A stretch of DNA of 64,000 bases from Vreelandella sp042466685 (GTDB taxonomy: Bacteria > Pseudomonadota > Gammaproteobacteria > Pseudomonadales > Halomonadaceae): positions 4,526,001 to 4,590,000 of the forward strand of contig NZ_CP170448.1 in assembly GCF_042466685.1 (NCBI RefSeq), in the 5' to 3' direction. This document shows positions 25,010 to 32,263 of the stretch, piece by piece. The position numbers and the translations under genes were made by a program. Numbering within the stretch: position 1 is the stretch's first letter; each line of letters begins with the position of its first letter. Under the pieces are notes generated by a model, which was given only the letters and a program-made list of their open reading frames with translations, was not told where the DNA came from and searched no databases.

Positions 25010-26110
25010 ATGATTCACAATAAAGAAACCATACCTCAGCAGCCGGCTCCGAAAGGCACCATCGGCCCGATTGCCTGGCTACGTGGCAATCTGTTCAATG
25101 GCCCCATCAATAGCATTTTTACGCTGTTGGGCCTCTACGTGCTGTATCTACTCGTGGTACCAACGGTTCAATGGGCATTCATTGATGCCAACTGGGTAGG
25201 CGATAGCCGCGAAGACTGTACCCGGGCGGGCGCCTGCTGGGTATTCGTTAACGCACGCTTTTCCCAATTTATGTACGGCCTCTATCCAAGTAGTGAGTAC
25301 TGGCGCGCCAATATCGTGTTCGCCATGTTTGCAGGCATTATTGCCTGGATGGTCATTCCACGGCTGCCGTTCAAGCGTTGGATGGCACTGTTTGCCCTGC
25401 TGATCTTCCCCGTGATTGCCTACGTGCTGCTACACGGCGGCTATTTTGATCTACCCCGGGTTTCCACCCACCGCTGGGGCGGATTGATGCTGACGCTGCT
25501 ACTGGCAAGCGTAGGGATGATTGGTGCGCTTCCTATCGGCATCGTACTCGCCCTTGGGCGACGTTCGAACATGCCTATCGTCAAAACGTTCTGCGTGATC
25601 TTTATTGAGTTTTGGCGCGGCGTGCCACTGATCACCATTCTGTTTATGGCCTCGGTGATGCTCCCGCTGTTTCTGCCGTCAGAACTTAGCGTGGATCGCC
25701 TTGTACGCGCCTTGATTGGCCTTACGCTGTTCCAAAGCGCCTACATGGCCGAAGTGATACGCGGTGGTTTACAGGCGATCCCCAAAGGGCAGGATGAAGC
25801 GGCTGCGGCACTGGGCATGACTTATTGGAAACGCATGGGGCTGATCGTCATGCCTCAGGCGCTAAAAATGATGATTCCCGGTATCGTCAACACCTTTATC
25901 TCGCTGTTTAAAGACACCACCCTGGTCATGATCATCGGGCTGTTTGACCTGCTGGGCATTGTGCAAGCGGCGCTTTCCGACTCGCGCTGGCTGGGCTTCT
26001 CGATAGAAGGGTATGTATTTGCCGCGTTCGTGTTCTGGATTTTCTGTTTCAGCATGTCGCGCTACAGCCAGTACTTAGAGCGCAAGCTAAACACCGGCCA
26101 TAAACACTGA
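25010..26110 (+). CDS. aapM: General L-amino acid ABC transporter permease AapM
   Basis: 366 residues, 15 bp after aapQ with GGAGG 7 nt before the ATG. Hydrophobic segments at about 35, 100 and 125 precede the permease domain, with GLMLTLLLASVGMIGALPIG near 160 and the ATPase-contact EAA loop KGQDEAAAALGMTYW near 260. It contains a Cys-containing periplasmic loop (DSREDCTRAGACWVF) also typical of AapM/BztC. Acts with AapQ and AapP to import a wide range of L-amino acids. Confidence 0.92.
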   Translation: MIHNKETIPQQPAPKGTIGPIAWLRGNLFNGPINSIFTLLGLYVLYLLVVPTVQWAFIDANWVGDSREDCTRAGACWVFVNARFSQFMYGLYPSSEYWRANIVFAMFAGIIAWMVIPRLPFKRWMALFALLIFPVIAYVLLHGGYFDLPRVSTHRWGGLMLTLLLASVGMIGALPIGIVLALGRRSNMPIVKTFCVIFIEFWRGVPLITILFMASVMLPLFLPSELSVDRLVRALIGLTLFQSAYMAEVIRGGLQAIPKGQDEAAAALGMTYWKRMGLIVMPQALKMMIPGIVNTFISLFKDTTLVMIIGLFDLLGIVQAALSDSRWLGFSIEGYVFAAFVFWIFCFSMSRYSQYLERKLNTGHKH

Positions 26111-26146
26111 CGCCGCATCTCATTACGTTTTCAGTAGGATATCAAC

Positions 26147-26923
26147 ATGACACAAGCAGCCACCAACACCTCTGACACCAGTACTTCTGACCTGATGGTC
26201 GAGATGCGCAACGTAAACAAGTGGTACGGCGACTTTCACGTACTGCGGGATATCTACCTGGAAGTAAAACGCGGTGAACGTATCGTGGTTTGCGGGCCTT
26301 CGGGCTCAGGTAAATCAACGCTGATTCGCTGCATTAACCATCTTGAAGAGCACCAAAAAGGTGAAATCGTGGTCGGTGGTATACCGCTGACACAAGACGT
26401 TAAGCGCATTGAACAGATCCGCCGCAGTGTCGGCATGGTGTTTCAGCACTTCAACCTGTTTCCTCACTTAACGGTGCTGGAAAACTGCTGTATCGCACCG
26501 ATGTGGGTACAAAAGAAACCCCGCAAAGAGGCCGAAGCGCTGGCGATGGAGTACCTGGAGCGGGTGCGCATTGCCGAACAGGCGACTAAATACCCAGGGC
26601 AGCTTTCGGGTGGTCAGCAGCAGCGCGTGGCGATTGCCCGCTCACTCTGTATGCATCCGGATGTGATGCTGTTTGATGAGCCCACCTCTGCCCTTGATCC
26701 TGAGATGATCAAGGAGGTGCTGGACGTGATGGTGGAGCTGGCGGAAGAGGGCATGACGATGATCTGTGTCACCCACGAAATGGGCTTCGCCAAGAAAGTG
26801 GCTGACCGGGTAATCTTTATGGATCAGGGGCAAATCATTGAAGAGAATGCACCGGAGCCGTTCTTCAACAACCCGCAGTCTGAGCGGACTAAGCTCTTCT
26901 TAAGCCAGATTCTTGGCCATTAA
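26147..26923 (+). CDS. aapP: General L-amino acid ABC transporter ATP-binding protein AapP
   Basis: 258 residues; cytoplasmic ATPase powering AapQM. Walker A is CGPSGSGKSTLIRC (about 47-60), Q-loop MVFQHFNLFPHL, signature LSGGQQQRVAIARSL (about 150-164), Walker B VMLFDEPTSALDP, and the switch histidine in VTHEMGFAKKVADR. Last gene of the aap operon; a perfect hairpin follows at 26968-26989. Confidence 0.94.
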   Translation: MTQAATNTSDTSTSDLMVEMRNVNKWYGDFHVLRDIYLEVKRGERIVVCGPSGSGKSTLIRCINHLEEHQKGEIVVGGIPLTQDVKRIEQIRRSVGMVFQHFNLFPHLTVLENCCIAPMWVQKKPRKEAEALAMEYLERVRIAEQATKYPGQLSGGQQQRVAIARSLCMHPDVMLFDEPTSALDPEMIKEVLDVMVELAEEGMTMICVTHEMGFAKKVADRVIFMDQGQIIEENAPEPFFNNPQSERTKLFLSQILGH

Positions 26924-26967
26924 TCCACAGCCCCAGCAACACAACAGCTGTGGACAAGTCAGCAATC

Positions 26968-26989
26968 ATGGGCCTCGTTTGAGGCCCAT
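26968..26989. terminator. Hairpin after aapP
   Basis: ATGGGCCTC / GAGGCCCAT, a perfect 9-bp stem with a GTTT loop. Only a short T-rich tail follows, and ridA starts 20 bp further on, so termination may be partial. Confidence 0.55.
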
Positions 26990-27009
26990 CTTCGCAACAG
27001 AGACAAAAA

Positions 27010-27405
27010 ATGGAAAAGCTATTTATTGACCGCGCGCCGCAGCCTATTGCGCCTTTCTCACACGCCTGCCGCGTCGGTGACCTGGTATTTATTACCGGAC
27101 AGATGCCCACAGTGCCAGAAACCAACGAAATGCTGCTGGGTACCTTTACCGAGCAAACCCATCGGGTGATGCAGAACCTGGCGATTGTGTTGGAAGAAGT
27201 TGGCAGCGCCTTCGAGTACGTGGTTCAGTCGCGGGTGTTTATCACCAATATGGGCCACTTTGACGAGGTCAATAAGGTCTACGCCAGCTACTTCCCCCAG
27301 CCGTTGCCCACCCGCACCTGCATCGGGGTGACCGGCTTGGCGGGCGGCGCCGATGTAGAAGTCGATATGATTGCCTGGATACCGCCTGCTGCCGAGAACG
27401 CCTAA
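27010..27405 (+). CDS. ridA: RidA-family enamine/imine deaminase
   Basis: 131 residues; hydrolyses reactive 2-aminoacrylate-type enamines to ketoacids and ammonia, protecting PLP enzymes. Family features are APQPIAPFSHACRVGDLVFITGQM at the N-terminus and the anion-binding arginine in RVFITNMGHFDEVN (about 77-90), then PTRTCIGVTGLAGGADVEVDMIA. A glutamate/alanine-type active site in this subfamily is likely. Its location after the amino-acid transporter suggests handling of deamination by-products. The last codons overlap the convergent phosphatase gene by three bases. Confidence 0.85.
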   Translation: MEKLFIDRAPQPIAPFSHACRVGDLVFITGQMPTVPETNEMLLGTFTEQTHRVMQNLAIVLEEVGSAFEYVVQSRVFITNMGHFDEVNKVYASYFPQPLPTRTCIGVTGLAGGADVEVDMIAWIPPAAENA

Positions 27406-27995
27406 CCGCCTATTTGGGTAACGCTCGCGGGGAGTAATGCGGGCTGTTCACGGTGCTGGGTAAGGGGCTTGTTAGCCAGCGCCGTTAACAAAATCTGTAG
27501 CGGGTCGCCGTGACTCACCAACAGGATGGTTTCACCGCTAACCTGCTGTTCCCACGCCGCTATCACCGCCTGCATACGGCTAGCCACCCCACTTAACGTC
27601 TCTACCTGATAGTGACGATGTTCGGCATCCTCGGCATCCAAAGCCCATATACTGGGATAACGATCGTCTCCCTGCCCCTCTAATTCGCCAAAATGGCGCT
27701 CTCGCAAGCGCGTATCCACGCTGGGCACTAATCCGAACCTAGCGGCCACATAAGCGGCAGTTTGGCGAGTGCGCAAAAAATCTGAATGCACCACGCGGGA
27801 CGGCACAGGCCACTGCCAATCGGCAACGAGCTGGGCAAGTTGTTGCTCGCCATACTCGGAAAGACCGAAGTTTTCTATCCCTCGCTCTGGTGAGCTGACA
27901 ATTACCCCCTGCTGATTGGCCTGGCTATGGCCATGGCGCATTAATAAGTAGCAGTTACGCCAATGGTCGGAGAGCGGCTGTAAAGTATTTGACAT
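27402..27995 (-). CDS. Histidine phosphatase (phosphoglycerate-mutase-like) family protein
   Basis: 197 residues from the chosen ATG. The catalytic motif LMRHGHSQAN (about 18-27) supplies the phospho-accepting His and first Arg; a second Arg is in HSDFLRTRQTA, a Glu in LRERHFGELEG, and the second His in LLVSHGDPLQILL. These complete the family's active site, so it is probably an active phosphatase; the substrate cannot be predicted. It is divergent from the phn transporter, across a region with a perfect 14-bp palindrome. Confidence 0.8.
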   Translation of the reverse strand: MSNTLQPLSDHWRNCYLLMRHGHSQANQQGVIVSSPERGIENFGLSEYGEQQLAQLVADWQWPVPSRVVHSDFLRTRQTAAYVAARFGLVPSVDTRLRERHFGELEGQGDDRYPSIWALDAEDAEHRHYQVETLSGVASRMQAVIAAWEQQVSGETILLVSHGDPLQILLTALANKPLTQHREQPALLPASVTQIGG

Positions 27996-28027
27996 AAGTT
28001 CGTCACAAACCCTAGATTGAAGGTGTC

Positions 28028-28041
28028 TATTTTCGAAAATA
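28028..28041. promoter_or_regulatory. 14-bp perfect palindrome in the phn upstream region
   Basis: TATTTTCGAAAATA, between the divergent histidine phosphatase and phnD genes, about 130 bp upstream of phnD. Its symmetry and place fit an operator, but no regulator gene is adjacent and no Pho box was recognised. Confidence 0.3.
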
Positions 28042-28168
28042 ATCATTCTTCACGCGGAATGTCCACTTACGAAACATTTCCCGTTTTCGATAGTGCCAAA
28101 ACGCAGTGAAGAGAAAAGTGCTTTACCCATAGCAAGAACACAACAATAACGCACAAAAGAGGCTTACC

Positions 28169-29161
28169 ATGGCAACTTCGCTCTTCCGCAAGCGCCCCCT
28201 TGCAATGCTCACCGCTCTCTCTCTGATACCGTTTGCCCTGCTATCGACCCAGGCACACGCTGAGTGTGAACGCGGCGACCTGGATGCCATTTACTGCGAT
28301 GAAGATGGCGATATGGTCGCCGATCGCCCCACCGATGAGTCTGAGTGGGCCAACCCTGATACGCTCATTTTTGCTTACACGCCCGTGGAAGACCCGGCGA
28401 TCTATTCAGATATCTGGCAGCCCTTTATCGATCACTTATCAGAAGTTACCGAGAGGGATGTACGCTTCTTCGCGGTACAGTCCAATGCGGCTCAAGTTGA
28501 AGCCATGCGCAGCGGACGGCTACATATCGCCGGTTTCTCCACTGGCCCCACACCCTTTGCGGTGAATTTGGCCGGTGCCGTGCCGTTTGCATTAATGGGA
28601 TCCGATGACGGCCAATTTGGTTACACCCTGCAACTGTTTACCCACGTTGACTCCGATATTCATGCCGTTGAAGACCTTAAAGGTAAACGCGTCGCCCACA
28701 CCTCCCCCACCTCTAACTCGGGTAACTTAGCGCCCCGCGCCCTGCTTCCTGAGCTCGGCATCACTCCCGATGAAGATTACGAAGTGGTCTACTCGGGCAG
28801 CCACGACCAATCCATGCTGGGCGTCGTGGCTAAAGACTACGATGCGGCTCCGGTCGCTTCCGAAGTAGTCGAGCGGATGGCGGCGCGCGGACTTTACGAT
28901 GAAGAGGACGTGCGCCTGATATTTGAGTCCGATCGTTTCCCCACCACCTCGTACAATTACGCGCACAACCTGCACCCCGATCTGGTCGAAAAAATTGAAG
29001 AAGCCTTCTTCAGCTTTGATTTTATCGGCACCGAGCTAGGCGAAGAGTTTGAGGGCGTCGAAAAATTCATCCCCATCAACTACCAGGATAACTGGAAGGT
29101 GATTCGTACCATCCAAGCGGCCAATAACGTGAGCTATACGCCCGAAAATTTGGAAGAGTAA
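28169..29161 (+). CDS. phnD: Phosphonate/phosphite-type ABC transporter, periplasmic binding protein
   Basis: 330 residues; signal peptide 1-31 (THA/E), then the PhnD/PtxB-type fold: LIFAYTPVEDPAIYSDIWQP, FFAVQSNAAQVEAMRSGRLH, FSTGPTPFAV, and the anion-binding loop HTSPTSNSGNLAPRALL (about 174-190), where the Thr/Ser residues would hold the phosphonate or phosphite oxygens. Substrate choice among phosphonate, phosphite and hypophosphite cannot be made from sequence alone. The short Cys-containing stretch after the signal peptide (CERGDLDAIYCDEDGD) may form a disulfide. First gene of phnD-phnC-phnE-phnE. Confidence 0.88.
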   Translation: MATSLFRKRPLAMLTALSLIPFALLSTQAHAECERGDLDAIYCDEDGDMVADRPTDESEWANPDTLIFAYTPVEDPAIYSDIWQPFIDHLSEVTERDVRFFAVQSNAAQVEAMRSGRLHIAGFSTGPTPFAVNLAGAVPFALMGSDDGQFGYTLQLFTHVDSDIHAVEDLKGKRVAHTSPTSNSGNLAPRALLPELGITPDEDYEVVYSGSHDQSMLGVVAKDYDAAPVASEVVERMAARGLYDEEDVRLIFESDRFPTTSYNYAHNLHPDLVEKIEEAFFSFDFIGTELGEEFEGVEKFIPINYQDNWKVIRTIQAANNVSYTPENLEE

Positions 29162-29168
29162 ACGTAGC

Positions 29169-29187
29169 GCACCGCCGCCGGCGGTGC
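29169..29187 (+). terminator. Intercistronic stem-loop phnD-phnC
   Basis: GCACCGCC / GGCGGTGC (8 bp) with a 3-nt loop, 8 nt after the phnD stop and with no T-run. As after aapJ, it probably protects the binding-protein mRNA rather than ending the transcript. Confidence 0.55.
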
Positions 29188-29217
29188 GGTTATTGTCTCG
29201 ACGATGGAAGCGGACAC

Positions 29218-30015
29218 ATGCTGGAAATTACCAATCTGGTCAAACGCTATGGCCACGATGAAGCCGTGCTGAAAGGGCTTGACCTCAAGGTAGAGGGAAA
29301 CAGCGTTGTTTCTATCGTAGGTGCCTCGGGTGCGGGTAAAAGCACCATGTTGCGATGTATCAATCGCTTGGTAGAACCGACATCCGGCTCTATCAAGCTC
29401 AATGGTAATGAACTGGTCAACCTGAAAGGTGCTGAATTGCGCCGTGCGCGGCGCAAGATCGGTATGGTATTCCAGGGCTTTAACCTGCTGGATCGTTTAA
29501 CTGTGATGGAGAACGTGTTGGCCGGGCGGCTGGGTTACGTCAATCTCTATCAGGCGATCTCCCGCCGCTACCCCCAGGATGATGTTGAGCGCGCCTTTGT
29601 GCTGATGGAGCGGGTGGGCATTGCCCACTACGCTAACAAGCGTGCTGATGAGCTCTCCGGTGGTGAGCGCCAGCGGGTAGGCGTTGTGCGTGCACTCATG
29701 CAGGAGCCTGAGGTGCTGCTTGCCGATGAGCCAACCGCCTCGCTTGACCCACGTACTTCGGAGCAGATTATGATTCTGCTGCAAAGCCTGGCCAGCGAGC
29801 TATCGCTGCCGGTGTTGATCAATATCCACAACGTTGCCCAGGCCAAAACCTACACCGAACGCATCGTGGGCCTACGCCACGGCAAGATGATCTTTGATGG
29901 TTTACCTGCCGACTTTAATAAAGATGCGTTAGACGCTATCTACGGCGGCATTGAAGCACCGGACGATGCGATTACCGAACCGTCTGCGGAGGAGCGCTCC
30001 CATGACTCCGCCTGA
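29218..30015 (+). CDS. phnC: Phosphonate-type ABC transporter ATP-binding protein
   Basis: 265 residues; ATPase of the PhnCDE importer. Walker A GASGAGKSTMLRC (about 34-46), Q-loop MVFQGFNLLDRLTV, signature LSGGERQRVGVVRAL (about 147-161), Walker B VLLADEPTASLDP, switch His in NIHNVAQAKTYTER. The segment LAGRLGYVNLYQAISRRYP after the Q-loop is typical of PhnC. Its 3' end overlaps the first permease start by 14 bp. Confidence 0.93.
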   Translation: MLEITNLVKRYGHDEAVLKGLDLKVEGNSVVSIVGASGAGKSTMLRCINRLVEPTSGSIKLNGNELVNLKGAELRRARRKIGMVFQGFNLLDRLTVMENVLAGRLGYVNLYQAISRRYPQDDVERAFVLMERVGIAHYANKRADELSGGERQRVGVVRALMQEPEVLLADEPTASLDPRTSEQIMILLQSLASELSLPVLINIHNVAQAKTYTERIVGLRHGKMIFDGLPADFNKDALDAIYGGIEAPDDAITEPSAEERSHDSA

Positions 30016-30814
30016 GGCCTCTTCAACGACGCCCCGCACCTGGAGAAAGCCGCCATTTATCGCGAACCCGCTGCTACGCTACGGGATAATCATCGTCGCG
30101 GCGGTCTATTTGGTCTGGGCCTTCGGCTCATTACCCTTTAACTGGGCGCGTATCTCGGAAGGTTTGCCCCGGGCAGCGCGTATTTTTAGCGGTGGCTTTC
30201 CGCCCAACTTAGAGCGCTACGAGCTGCTGCTGACAGGCTTTAAAGAGAGCTTCCAAATCGCCATTTTGGCTACCCTACTGGGTGTCTTTTTGTCGGTCCC
30301 ATTTGCCGTGATGGCGGCCCGCAATATCGCTCCTCTGCCCATCTATATTGTGGGCCGCGCTGTGATCATCGTTTCACGCAGCTTTCACCCGGTGATCGTA
30401 GCGATCCTGTTTGTTGCCGCGGTGGGATTTGGCCCGCTGGCGGGCATTTTGACCCTTACCCTCTACTCGATTGGCTTTGTAGGAAAGCTGCTGGCCGAAG
30501 AGATAGAAGAGATTGATTGGGGACAGGTAGAGGCGATGAAAGCCGCTGGTGCGGGGTATGTGGCAATTCTGTTTTATGCCGTTTTCCCACAGATACTGCC
30601 ACGCCAAGTAGGGCTCTCCATGTACCAGCTAGACAGCAACCTGCGCGCTTCTGCAGTGGTCGGGATTGTCGGGGCAGGCGGTATTGGCGGCACGCTAATG
30701 AACGCCTTTGGACGCTATGACTACGATTTTGCCTTCGCAATTCTGCTCATTATCATCGCGGTCATTTTGCTCAGCGAAGGTATTAGCGGCTGGGTAAGGA
30801 AAAAAATATGGTAG
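30002..30814 (+). CDS. phnE: Phosphonate-type ABC transporter permease, first copy
   Basis: 270 residues, five to six membrane segments. The EAA-type coupling loop is EEIDWGQVEAMKAAGAGYVAI (about 170-190, split over the helix ends), and SFQIAILATLLGVFLSVPFA begins the transport core. Starts inside the end of phnC (GGAGGAG upstream) and overlaps the start of the second permease by 7 bp, so the genes are translationally coupled. It forms a heterodimer with the second PhnE, in contrast to the single PhnE of E. coli. Confidence 0.92.
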   Translation: MTPPEASSTTPRTWRKPPFIANPLLRYGIIIVAAVYLVWAFGSLPFNWARISEGLPRAARIFSGGFPPNLERYELLLTGFKESFQIAILATLLGVFLSVPFAVMAARNIAPLPIYIVGRAVIIVSRSFHPVIVAILFVAAVGFGPLAGILTLTLYSIGFVGKLLAEEIEEIDWGQVEAMKAAGAGYVAILFYAVFPQILPRQVGLSMYQLDSNLRASAVVGIVGAGGIGGTLMNAFGRYDYDFAFAILLIIIAVILLSEGISGWVRKKIW

Positions 30815-31617
30815 ATCACGCACAGCAGCTTGCCGACCGGGTTTGGCAACGCTATGACCGCAAACAGCGCCTGATCCGTTACGGCGTTTTGCTAGCTACG
30901 TTGATGGTAGTGGTTTGGGCGGTACGCGATATTGATATTTTCTGGCCCTGGGTTTGGGATGCACCCAACCAGATATCCGGTCTCGGGGCCCGCATGTGGC
31001 CGCCAAGCGCAGCCGGGCTGAGTGGCATTCTCAATGCCCTGATGGAAACCGTGCATATCGCCACCCTGGCAACGTTCCTCACAATTTTTCTCGCCTTGCC
31101 AGTGGCGTATATGGCTGCCCAAAACACTACGCCCAACCGCGCCTGCCTGTGGCTGGGCCGGTTTATTTTGGTCTCAAGCCGGTCGGTGAATACGATCATT
31201 TGGGCACTGCTGTTCGTGGCCATTTTTGGCCCCGGCGTATTGGCAGGCATTCTCGCTATCGTTTTTCGCTCCATTGGCTTTATCGGCAAGCTGATGGGAG
31301 AAGCGATTGAAGAGATTGATCGACGCCCTGTAGAGGCCATGGAAGCCACCGGCGCTTCCAAGGCCAAAGTGGTCGCCTACGCGATTGTGCCTCAAGTCAT
31401 GCCTGCGTTTTTTGCGATCGTCATCTTGCGCTGGGATATCAATATCCGCGAATCGACGGTGCTTGGGCTAGTGGGCGCCGGGGGTATCGGCGTTATTTTG
31501 CAGGGCGCGATTGACACCTTCGCCTGGCCCACCGTAGCCACCATTTTAATGGCGATCATCGTACTGGTGCTGATCGGTGAAGCAATCACCAGCCTTCTGC
31601 GCAGCAAAGTGCTTTGA
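30808..31617 (+). CDS. phnE: Phosphonate-type ABC transporter permease, second copy
   Basis: 269 residues; paralogue of the preceding permease with the same order: N-terminal membrane helix (about 22-42), the core with ETVHIATLATFLTIFLALPV, and the coupling loop EEIDRRPVEAMEATGASKAKV. WDINIRESTVLGLVGAGGIG near the C-terminus is a PhnE signature. Two non-identical PhnE proteins are common in marine and halophilic bacteria. No C-P lyase (phnG-M), phnX/phnW or ptxD gene is in the window, so the fate of the imported compound is unknown here. Confidence 0.92.
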   Translation: MVDHAQQLADRVWQRYDRKQRLIRYGVLLATLMVVVWAVRDIDIFWPWVWDAPNQISGLGARMWPPSAAGLSGILNALMETVHIATLATFLTIFLALPVAYMAAQNTTPNRACLWLGRFILVSSRSVNTIIWALLFVAIFGPGVLAGILAIVFRSIGFIGKLMGEAIEEIDRRPVEAMEATGASKAKVVAYAIVPQVMPAFFAIVILRWDINIRESTVLGLVGAGGIGVILQGAIDTFAWPTVATILMAIIVLVLIGEAITSLLRSKVL

Positions 31618-31630
31618 CCCACTGTGTTTA

Positions 31631-31675
31631 AACCATGGTAAGCGTTTGACCTATTGCCTAACGCTTGCCATGGTT
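31631..31675. terminator. Long hairpin after the phn operon
   Basis: AACCATGGTAAGCGTT and its inverted copy AACGCTTGCCATGGTT form a 16-bp stem with one G-T wobble and a 13-nt loop. It lies between phnE and the host-attachment-family gene. No T-run follows, so it could be a terminator, a processing site or a palindromic operator for the downstream gene. Confidence 0.5.
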
Positions 31676-31709
31676 AGATGACCATCAACGACATGGAGTA
31701 TGCACAGCG

Positions 31710-32138
31710 ATGACAACCTATATCGTGGTAGCCGACGCCGCTCGCGCACGTATTTTTACCCGTGATGCTTTAACGCTAGCGGAGAAAGAGAGTTTGGTTC
31801 ACGCTGAAGGACGCCTACACGAAGGTGACTTGGTTACAGATGGTCGTGGCGATGTGCACGAGTCGATGTCCACTACCTCCCGCTCGGCTGGCGAAGAGGG
31901 AACGGCAACTAAGCACGAAAACGAGCTGTTTGCGAAGGAGGTCGCTCAGCGACTTTACAATGCTCGAGTAGGCAACAGTATGGAAAAACTCATTATGGTG
32001 GCGCCGCCTAAATTTTTGGGTCTGCTGCGTGAAAAGCTTGATGGCCCAACTCAAAAGCTTGTTATTCACTCCCTCTCGAAAGACCTCAGCAAAGCCTCAT
32101 TGGACGACATCCAACATGCTGTTAGCGACCTACGCTAG
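31710..32138 (+). CDS. Host-attachment (Host_attach, AtsE-like) family protein
   Basis: 142 residues. The family core is present: TYIVVADAARARIF at the N-terminus, DLVTDGRGDVHES, then HENELFAKEVAQRL and LIMVAPPKFLGLLREKL near the C-terminus. Proteins of this Pfam family were named for attachment of a rhizobacterium to roots; the fold recalls the eRF1/Pelota domain and the biochemical role is unknown. The ATG was placed at MTTYIVV, with GGAG 11 nt upstream, where homologues begin. Monocistronic. Confidence 0.8.
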   Translation: MTTYIVVADAARARIFTRDALTLAEKESLVHAEGRLHEGDLVTDGRGDVHESMSTTSRSAGEEGTATKHENELFAKEVAQRLYNARVGNSMEKLIMVAPPKFLGLLREKLDGPTQKLVIHSLSKDLSKASLDDIQHAVSDLR

Positions 32139-32167
32139 GCTGTTAAACGATAATTAAACCTTATAGC

Positions 32168-32194
32168 TAAAGGAAAAGTCGCTCTCGTCGATAG
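32168..32194 (+). promoter_or_regulatory. Putative sigma-28 (FliA) promoter for the first chemoreceptor
   Basis: TAAAGGAA - 11 nt - GTCGATAG, against consensus TAAAGTTT-N11-GCCGATAA: the TAAAG core is exact, six of eight -10 bases match, and the spacing is exact. It ends 69 nt before the chemoreceptor ATG. Confidence 0.65.
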
Positions 32195-32263
32195 CTGAAG
32201 GGTCTCCCTTTTATCTTGTGCGGTCACAACGCGCTGATACAAACTTCGACCCAGAGAGCGACT

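Noticed and set aside
31710..32138. Phage-related or defence function for the host-attachment-family gene
   Set aside because: The family name refers to root attachment; there are no phage or defence genes near, and it is a common stand-alone gene.
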